Shown: piece after piece, positions 1-4,908 of the stretch
How the letters are laid out: each line of letters begins with the position of its first letter
How positions within the stretch are numbered: the first letter of the stretch is position 1
Made by a program: the position numbers and the translations under genes
NCBI GenBank assembly: GCA_031278255.1
Contig: JAITKU010000135.1
Coordinates: 1 to 7,077, forward strand
Source of the DNA: Eubacteriales Family XIII. Incertae Sedis bacterium
GTDB taxonomy: Bacteria > Bacillota > Clostridia > Peptostreptococcales > Anaerovoracaceae
Length of the DNA: 7,077 nt
Direction: 5' to 3'
The notes under the pieces: model-generated
Databases searched by the model: none
What the model saw: only the letters and a program-made list of their open reading frames with translations
What the model was told of the DNA's origin: nothing

Positions 1-20
1 GGCGAAAACGCGCATGGCGG

Positions 21-60
21 ATATCATAAACGACTCCGCTTCGCTTCGCATTTATGATAT
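21..60. repeat. Perfect 10-bp inverted repeat with 20-nt spacer
   Basis: The arms ATATCATAAA (21-30) and TTTATGATAT (51-60) are exact reverse complements separated by 20 nt. The spacer contains a short CTTCGCTTCGC reiteration. The right arm overlaps the extended -10 promoter upstream of kce. Neither side has a T-tract, so this is not an intrinsic terminator. It could be a dyad operator with arm centres 30 bp apart, or a copy of an intergenic palindromic element that carries a promoter. The sequence alone does not decide between these. Confidence 0.7.
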
Positions 61-63
61 AAT
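55..63 (+). promoter_or_regulatory. Extended -10 promoter for kce and the regulator gene
   Basis: TGATATAAT matches the vegetative-sigma extended -10 pattern (TG, one base, then TATAAT at 58-63). No convincing TTGACA-like -35 box lies 16-18 bp upstream, which is tolerated at extended -10 promoters. Transcription would start near position 70 and give a leader of roughly 125 nt before the kce start. I found no -24/-12 sigma-54 promoter (GG, 10 bp, GC) in 1-197. The kce-regulator pair therefore appears to be expressed from a housekeeping-type promoter. Confidence 0.45.
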
Positions 64-197
64 ATTCTCGTCGGCTATTGTATGGATTCGGTGCGCGCGG
101 AGACGCGCTTGCGGACGACGGCCCGACGCCGGGCCGAGCGACGGACGGGAAGCGGAAACGCCGCCTGTGCGGACGACAAGGAAAAGGGGAGAACAAC
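64..197 (+). other. GC-rich 5' leader of kce with a stable hairpin
   Basis: This stretch has no convincing gene. It holds a perfect 7-bp stem CGGCCCG/CGGGCCG (119-125/130-136) with a 4-nt loop, and a smaller GCGG/CCGC hairpin (152-155/161-164). It also holds a 10-bp direct repeat TGCGGACGAC at 110-119 and 168-177. No U-tract follows the hairpins, so termination is not indicated. A reading frame through the region joins kce in frame from an ATG at 78, but those 40 residues are rich in Arg, Gly and Asp and unlike the protein family, so I treat them as leader. Confidence 0.35.
185..191 (+). promoter_or_regulatory. Ribosome binding site that fixes the kce GTG start
   Basis: AGGGGAG sits 6 nt before the GTG at 198. 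No comparable site precedes the in-frame ATG at 78. Starting at 198 also puts the known zinc-ligand histidines at the numbering expected for the family. Confidence 0.75.
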
Positions 198-1013
198 GTG
201 GAAAAACTGATTATTACAGCCGCGATCTGCGGCGCTGAGGTTACAAAAGAGAACAACCCGGCCGTGCCTTACACGGTCGCGGAGATCGCGCGCGAAGCGA
301 AATCCGCCTGCGACGCGGGGGCTTCGATCATCCACCTGCATGTCAGGGAGGACGACGGAACGCCGACGCAGAGCAAGGAACGCTTTCAGTTGTGCATAGA
401 TGCGATACGCAGGGAATGCGGGGACGCCGTTATACAGCCCTCCACGGGCGGCGCGGTGGGCATGAGCGATCTCGAACGCCTGCAGTCCACCGAGGTCACG
501 CCGACGCCGGAATTCGCCACGCTGGACTGCGGCACGCTGAATTTCGGCGGTGACGAGATATTTGTAAATTCCGACAACACCATATTCAACTTCGCGCGCA
601 TCATGAAAGAGCGCGGGATCAAGCCGGAACTCGAGGTCTTTGACAAGGGCATGATCGATATCGCGATGAAAGCGGACAGGAAGGGCCTGCTCGTTCGGCC
701 GCTGCACTTCGATTTCGTGTTGGGCGTGCAGATGACGGCGACTGTGAGGGACCTTTCCTTTATGGCCGGCAGCATTCCGCAAGGATCGACTTGGACCGTG
801 GCGGGCATAGGCAGGCACGCGTTTGAAATGGCGGCCGCGGGCATTATCATGGGCGGGCACGTGCGCGTCGGCTTTGAGGATAATCTGTATCTGGAAAAAG
901 GCGTGCTTGCGCAAAGCAACGGCGAATTGGTGGAAAAGGTCGTGAAACTCGCGAAACTTTTGGGCAGAGAAATCGCTTCCCCCGCCGAAGCGAGAGGAAT
1001 ACTGGGGTTATAG
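198..1013 (+). CDS. kce: 3-keto-5-aminohexanoate cleavage enzyme (BKACE family)
   Basis: Kce acts in the cytoplasm in anaerobic lysine fermentation. It condenses 5-amino-3-oxohexanoate with acetyl-CoA and releases acetoacetate and 3-aminobutyryl-CoA. The GTG start gives 271 residues, the usual length of this TIM-barrel family. The zinc-binding pair H46 and H48 lies in IIHLHVRED, the third metal ligand is E227 in the GFED motif, E14 follows CGA near the N-terminus, and S82-T83 lies in QPSTGG. From memory these match the zinc and active-site residues of the Cloacimonas Kce structure, with the C-terminal ones shifted by about three. The stop codon is followed immediately by the ATG of a regulator carrying a Kdd-like domain, the preceding enzyme of the pathway, which favours true Kce over other beta-keto acid cleavage enzymes. 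The other lysine pathway genes (kamA, kamDE, kdd, kal, acyl-CoA transferase) are not in the window. Confidence is high for the family and good for the substrate. Confidence 0.9.
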   Translation: MEKLIITAAICGAEVTKENNPAVPYTVAEIAREAKSACDAGASIIHLHVREDDGTPTQSKERFQLCIDAIRRECGDAVIQPSTGGAVGMSDLERLQSTEVTPTPEFATLDCGTLNFGGDEIFVNSDNTIFNFARIMKERGIKPELEVFDKGMIDIAMKADRKGLLVRPLHFDFVLGVQMTATVRDLSFMAGSIPQGSTWTVAGIGRHAFEMAAAGIIMGGHVRVGFEDNLYLEKGVLAQSNGELVEKVVKLAKLLGREIASPAEARGILGL

Positions 1014-3098
1014 ATGAATACAAAGCCGGATTTTGGCGTTGAACGGGCGCTCGAACCGCCGCGATCCATACCGGCCGCCGCTTGGAAACTCGACAACGCC
1101 GCCGCCATACACGCCTCCGAGATGCGCGTGCGGGTCAGAACCGTCAAGCCGGAGGAGGCCAGCTTCAAGCAGCTTTGCTCCGAATGCGCTTACGATGAAG
1201 ATCGGATCAAGGAGAAGATATTCGATATCATCAAAAAACGCGGAAAGCTGCACAACCCCGCGACGGGCAGCGGCGGCATATTCTACGGCGTTGTCGATGA
1301 GGTGGGCGCGGATTACGAAAAGCGCGCACTGTTCAAGCCCGGCGACGAGGTGATCTGCCTCACCTCGCTGGCGGCCGTCCCCCTGCGCCTCGACCGGATC
1401 GATTCCATCGATTTCAGCTACGGGCAATTCGCCTGTGACGGCAGCGCCATACTCTCAAACGCGAATCCCCTCATGCATCGGCCCGTCGATCTGGCGACGC
1501 CCTGCACCCTGGCCGCGATCGAGGAGGCGGGTTCGCTGCACAGCGTAGCTCAAATGGCCGCGGCGCCCGACATGACGCGATTCCTGATCCTGTCCAGCGA
1601 TCTTCTGTCCGCCTTTCTGTACGCGGCGGTCCTCCGCAAGGCGACGCGCAACGCTTACATTGTCGCGGCTTTGGACAAGCGGAGCGTGGAGCGGCTTTCG
1701 GAAAGCGACATCGATCCGGTACTCGGCGCCTATGCGGACAAGGTGCATATTCTGGATATCTTGGCGCCGCTGAAGAGCTTCGACGAGATATACGAGAAAG
1801 AAAAGCGCCTCTTCGATTTCAGCATCAACTGCGCCGATCTCATGGGAGCCGAAGCGGTGAGCGTTCTTCTGACCAAGCGGCGCGGGATCGTGAGTTTTAC
1901 GAGTTTTATCAACAACCACAGGCTGGCCTTGCTGTTTGCGGAATCCATCGGCAAGGAGTTGAACATCTCCGCGTTTGACGCGTATACGGAGGATTACCAG
2001 CAATTCACCGTCGATCTGCTTCGCGCGACAAAGGACGAACTCGCGCGGATACACGGGATATACGAAAAGCGTTCCGCCGCGGACAGGACTTGGCGCACGG
2101 CGGCGCATACGACGCGTTACCGCGACGCGGGTCGCGTGGGGGATTTCGTATTCGCGAGCGAACGGATGAAAAACCTGCTGGACGAGACGCTGAACATCGC
2201 GAAGTACGATTGCAATGTGCTGATTCTGGGGGAAACGGGCGTCGGCAAGGAGAAGATACTGGGTCTGATCCACAACAACAGCGAACGCAAGCTCAATCCC
2301 TGCGTAAGGATAAACTGCGCGGCGATCCCGGAGAGTCTGGCCGAATCGGAATTCTTCGGATACGAGGCGGGGGCTTTCACGGGTTCCTCGCCCGGCGGTA
2401 AGCGCGGCTACTTTGAACTGGCGAACAACGGCATACTGTTTCTGGACGAGGTGGGCTTGCTGCCCGCGGGCATACAGGTGAAGCTGCTGCGCGTGTTGCA
2501 GGAGAATCAATTCTTCAGAATCGGCGGGCAGAAGCAGATCGAGGTCAACGTGCGCGTGGTCTGCGCGAACAACGCGGGCCTGCACGAACTCGTGAAGAAC
2601 GGGGGTTTTCGGGAGGATCTGTATTATCGTCTCAACATCTGCGAGATCAACATACCGCCGCTGCGGGAACGGCCCGACGATATAACGGTACTCGCGGCGC
2701 ATTTCCTCGAACGCTACAACAAAACCTACAATTTGCAGAAGCGCTTTGCGTCCATGAGTCTGGGCGCGCTGCTGGCCTACGAATGGCCCGGCAATGTGCG
2801 CGAACTCGAAAACGCGGTACATCGGCTCGTCATAAGCAGCAAGGGCGATCAAATAGAAGAAGAGGACGTTTACCGGGCCTTGAGCCGGAATTTCTACGGC
2901 GGCGAGGACGCGCGGGACGACCGGACTTTCGGCGAGGAGGAGGGCGGACTCGCGCAGATCATGACAAAATACGAGCGCAATCTCATCGAAAACGCGCTCA
3001 AACGTTGGAAAAGCACGCGCAAGGCGGCCTCACACCTCGGGATAAGCCAGTCGCAGCTCATGCGCAAGAAGCAAAAATACAACATAAGGACGGAATGA
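1014..3098 (+). CDS. Sigma-54 enhancer-binding activator with an N-terminal degenerate 3,5-diaminohexanoate dehydrogenase (Kdd) domain
   Basis: This is a predicted cytoplasmic DNA-binding activator of sigma-54 RNA polymerase. Residues 1-353 resemble full-length Kdd (about 345 residues): RALEPPRSIPAAAWKLDN near the start, the HNPATGSGG loop at 80-88, FKPGDEV at 107-113, and a Kdd-like end at EKR (351-353). The nucleotide-binding segment reads LILSSDLLSAF (191-201) instead of a GxGxxG-type glycine loop, so NAD-dependent catalysis is unlikely. A linker (about 354-376) leads to an AAA+ domain with Walker A GETGVGKE (406-413), sigma-54-contacting loop GAFTGS (453-458; GAFTGA is canonical), Walker B ILFLDE (474-479), FREDLYYR with the arginine-finger region (532-539), and WPGNVRELEN (591-600). 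A Fis-type helix-turn-helix spans about 655-691. No receiver, PAS or GAF domain is present, so the Kdd-like module is the only candidate sensor. The ATG starts directly after the kce TAG with only a weak GGGG site (1004-1007), suggesting translational coupling. My inference is that it senses a lysine-fermentation intermediate and activates genes elsewhere. Confidence 0.9.
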   Translation: MNTKPDFGVERALEPPRSIPAAAWKLDNAAAIHASEMRVRVRTVKPEEASFKQLCSECAYDEDRIKEKIFDIIKKRGKLHNPATGSGGIFYGVVDEVGADYEKRALFKPGDEVICLTSLAAVPLRLDRIDSIDFSYGQFACDGSAILSNANPLMHRPVDLATPCTLAAIEEAGSLHSVAQMAAAPDMTRFLILSSDLLSAFLYAAVLRKATRNAYIVAALDKRSVERLSESDIDPVLGAYADKVHILDILAPLKSFDEIYEKEKRLFDFSINCADLMGAEAVSVLLTKRRGIVSFTSFINNHRLALLFAESIGKELNISAFDAYTEDYQQFTVDLLRATKDELARIHGIYEKRSAADRTWRTAAHTTRYRDAGRVGDFVFASERMKNLLDETLNIAKYDCNVLILGETGVGKEKILGLIHNNSERKLNPCVRINCAAIPESLAESEFFGYEAGAFTGSSPGGKRGYFELANNGILFLDEVGLLPAGIQVKLLRVLQENQFFRIGGQKQIEVNVRVVCANNAGLHELVKNGGFREDLYYRLNICEINIPPLRERPDDITVLAAHFLERYNKTYNLQKRFASMSLGALLAYEWPGNVRELENAVHRLVISSKGDQIEEEDVYRALSRNFYGGEDARDDRTFGEEEGGLAQIMTKYERNLIENALKRWKSTRKAASHLGISQSQLMRKKQKYNIRTE

Positions 3099-3102
3099 GG
3101 AC

Positions 3103-4305
3103 CTATCGCCGCGGCGCGCTTTCCCGCCCGATCTCAAGGATCGCGTCGCATACGCGGTCGATATCCTCGGGGCGCAGATTCGTGGAACAGGGGAGGTTCA
3201 GCACGGTTTTTTCATAATGCGCGGCCTGCCTGATCCCGCCGCGGCGCGCTTTTTTGTACGGCTTTTGCCGGTGACAGAGGCGCCAGACCGGGCGGCATTG
3301 TATGCCGCGCGCGTTCAGGGCGGACAGGAGCGCGTCGCGGGACGCGCCGAAAATCTTTTCATTCACCTCGAGGGCGTAGAACCAGCAGTTGCTGCGCACG
3401 CCCGCGCGAAAGGGCAGCAGACGCAGCCCGTTTGCGTCCGCGAGGTTCCTTGCGTATCGCGCGCGGTTGTCCGTTTTGATGGCGATAAAGCGTTCCAATT
3501 CCTTGATTTGGCTCACGCCCAGGGCGGCCTGCAGATTCAACATGCGGTAATTGTAACCGACCTCGTCGTGGATGAAACGGTACCCGTCGTCCTTTGCGGT
3601 TGTGGTCAGGTAGCGCGCGCGCGCGAGGCGCGCGCGCGCGGCGGCGCCGCGTCCGCCGGCGAGGATCATACCGCCGCCGCCCGTCGTGATGATCTTGTTG
3701 GCGTTGAAAGAGTAAACGCCCATATCGCCGATCGTACCCGCGCAGCGGCCCTTGTGGCGTCCGGCTGTGTAGCGGCTGCCGATCGCTTCGGTCGCGTCCT
3801 CGAGGACTTTCAGTCCGTACGCGCGCGCGACGCGCATGATGCCGTCCATATCGGCCGGATTCCCGAATACGTGTACGACCACGACGGCGACGACGCGCCG
3901 CCCCGTAACCTTGTCGAACAGACCGCGCGCGTCGCGGCGGCATTCGTTCGCGCAAAAGTCCGCGAGCTTGGCCGCGTCCATGCAGAAATGCGCGTCGCAG
4001 TCTATGAAGATCGGCTCGGCGCCCAGATAGCGCACGGGGTTTACCGCGGCGATAAAGGTCAGCGTCGGCGCCAAAACCGCGTCGCCGGGTCCCACGCCGA
4101 GGATACGCAGCGCGGTGTGGAGTCCCGCCGTGCCGCTCTGACAGGCGACGGCGTCCGGCACGCCCGCGTAGTCCGCCACGGCCGCCTCAAACTCCGAAAT
4201 GAAGCGGCCCCCGGTGGATACCCATCCCGTTTCCACGCATTCGCGCAGGTTTTCGACGATCTCGGGATTCAGGTTCGGCGTACTCAGCGGAATCTCCCTT
4301 ATCAA
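3103..4305 (-). CDS. LegC/PglE-like PLP aminotransferase (DegT/DnrJ/EryC1/StrS family)
   Basis: This is a predicted sugar-nucleotide aminotransferase that moves an amino group, usually from glutamate, onto C4 of a UDP-4-keto-6-deoxy-HexNAc. It would make a bacillosamine- or legionaminate-type precursor in the cytoplasm. The 400 residues cover the whole fold. IPLSTPNLNPEI and TGWVSTGG at the N-terminus are typical of the LegC branch, SGTAGLH (57-63) contacts the PLP phosphate, D170 in LEDATEAIGSRY binds the PLP nitrogen, and K204 in SFNANKIITTGGGG is the Schiff-base lysine. The start is TTG at 4303-4305, overlapping the stop of the upstream transferase gene as TTGA, with GGAGG at 4316-4320. 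It is the last gene of the minus-strand operon and ends 4 bp from the convergent regulator gene. Residues about 215-232 are an Ala/Arg/Gly-rich stretch encoded by an alternating GC tract and look a few residues longer than in the family. The exact sugar product is not determined. Confidence 0.88.
   Translation of the reverse strand: MIREIPLSTPNLNPEIVENLRECVETGWVSTGGRFISEFEAAVADYAGVPDAVACQSGTAGLHTALRILGVGPGDAVLAPTLTFIAAVNPVRYLGAEPIFIDCDAHFCMDAAKLADFCANECRRDARGLFDKVTGRRVVAVVVVHVFGNPADMDGIMRVARAYGLKVLEDATEAIGSRYTAGRHKGRCAGTIGDMGVYSFNANKIITTGGGGMILAGGRGAAARARLARARYLTTTAKDDGYRFIHDEVGYNYRMLNLQAALGVSQIKELERFIAIKTDNRARYARNLADANGLRLLPFRAGVRSNCWFYALEVNEKIFGASRDALLSALNARGIQCRPVWRLCHRQKPYKKARRGGIRQAAHYEKTVLNLPCSTNLRPEDIDRVCDAILEIGRESAPRR
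3613..3640. repeat. Alternating (GC)n tract, two 13-nt runs around AG
   Basis: GCGCGCGCGCGCG occurs at 3613-3625 and again at 3628-3640, separated by AG. The two runs can pair as a 12-bp stem with a 3-nt loop, and alternating GC of this kind favours Z-DNA. The tract lies inside the aminotransferase gene and encodes the Ala/Arg-rich segment at about residues 222-231. Confidence 0.85.
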
Positions 4306-4904
4306 CCCTTAAATTCCTCCACCGTGGCCTCGCCTTTCTGCGAAATGCCCTTGCGCGACAGGACCGCCTTGACGGTTTTCGCGCATATGAGAAGATCGAA
4401 ACGGGCGGACAAGCGGTCCGCGTATTCGACATCGAGGCGAAACTTTTCCTCCCATTCGATCGCGTTGCGGCCGTTGACCTGCGCCCATCCCGTCAAACCC
4501 GGCTTGACCTCGTGCCGCCGCGCCTGCTCCTTTGAGTAGAGCGGCAGATAGCGGATGAGGAGGGGGCGGGGTCCGACGAAGCTCATATCGCCTTTCAGGA
4601 TATTCCACAATTCCGGCAGTTCGTCGAGCGAATTGCGCCTGAGCATTGCGCCGAAAGGCGTCAGGCGCGCCGCGTCCGGCAAGGGCGCGCCGTCCGCGTC
4701 CCTTTCGTCCGTCATGCTGCGAAACTTGTACAGCGTGAATATGCGCGCGTCCTTTCCGGGCCGTTGCTGGCGAAAGATCGCCGGCTTGCCGAGTCTGCGC
4801 CGCACGAGTATCCACAGCGCGAGAAGCAAGGGGGAGAGCAAAAGCAGCGCGACGGCGGACAGGAGGATGTCGAGCAGTCTCTTGACGCAGGTCCTGTACA
4901 ACAT
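4302..4904 (-). CDS. pglC: PglC-like monotopic phosphoglycosyl transferase (undecaprenyl-phosphate sugar-1-phosphate transferase)
   Basis: This enzyme starts glycan assembly by transferring a phospho-sugar from a UDP-sugar to undecaprenyl phosphate on the inner face of the cytoplasmic membrane. At 200 residues it matches the small monotopic family with no extra transmembrane region. An N-terminal reentrant hydrophobic helix (about 10-34) carries the break-inducing S24-P25. LYKFRSM lies at 58-64, the catalytic Asp-Glu dyad is D94-E95 in NSLDELPELWN, and KGDMSFVGPRPLL is at 104-116. PLYSKEQ, KPGLTGWAQVNGRN and a C-terminal KGISQKGEATVEEF closely follow Campylobacter PglC, which uses UDP-di-N-acetylbacillosamine. 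It starts 4 nt after the ligase stop, with a weak GAGAG site, and its last codons overlap the aminotransferase start. The adjacent LegC/PglE-type aminotransferase supports a bacillosamine-like substrate, but that specificity is inferred. Confidence 0.9.
   Translation of the reverse strand: MLYRTCVKRLLDILLSAVALLLLSPLLLALWILVRRRLGKPAIFRQQRPGKDARIFTLYKFRSMTDERDADGAPLPDAARLTPFGAMLRRNSLDELPELWNILKGDMSFVGPRPLLIRYLPLYSKEQARRHEVKPGLTGWAQVNGRNAIEWEEKFRLDVEYADRLSARFDLLICAKTVKAVLSRKGISQKGEATVEEFKG
4316..4320 (-). promoter_or_regulatory. Ribosome binding site for the TTG-started aminotransferase
   Basis: On the minus strand GGAGG ends 10 nt before the TTG at 4305, and a second purine run AAGGG lies directly before it (4306-4310). 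Both lie inside the 3' end of the transferase gene. There is no nearby ATG that keeps the conserved IPLSTPNL N-terminus, so this site and the TTGA overlap decide the start. Confidence 0.55.
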
Positions 4905-4908
4905 TCTC

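Noticed and set aside
81..98. Possible sigma-54 -24/-12 promoter (TGGATTCGGTGCGC)
   Set aside because: The GG to GC spacing is 11 rather than 10 bp and the rest does not fit the consensus.
78..197. N-terminal extension of kce from an ATG at 78
   Set aside because: The 40 extra residues are not family-like. The GTG at 198 has a good ribosome binding site at the right distance and gives the family's length and residue numbering.
14..238. Small 74-codon plus-strand open frame at the left edge
   Set aside because: It runs through the palindrome, the promoter and the kce start in another frame, has no ribosome binding site, and its product is Arg-rich low complexity.
1014..2075. Functional Kdd enzyme as the N-terminal half of a bifunctional protein
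   Set aside because: The glycine-rich cofactor loop is absent, so catalysis with NAD is improbable. A sensor role fits better, though no assay is available.
1455..2852. Minus-strand open frame of 465 codons opposite the regulator gene
   Set aside because: It lies inside a gene with intact AAA+ motifs, shows no domain of its own and has no ribosome binding site context. It is a GC-driven shadow.
3217..4539. Plus-strand open frame of 440 codons opposite the aminotransferase gene
   Set aside because: It is antisense to a protein with a complete PLP-enzyme motif set, and its own translation is low-complexity and Arg/Ala/Val rich.
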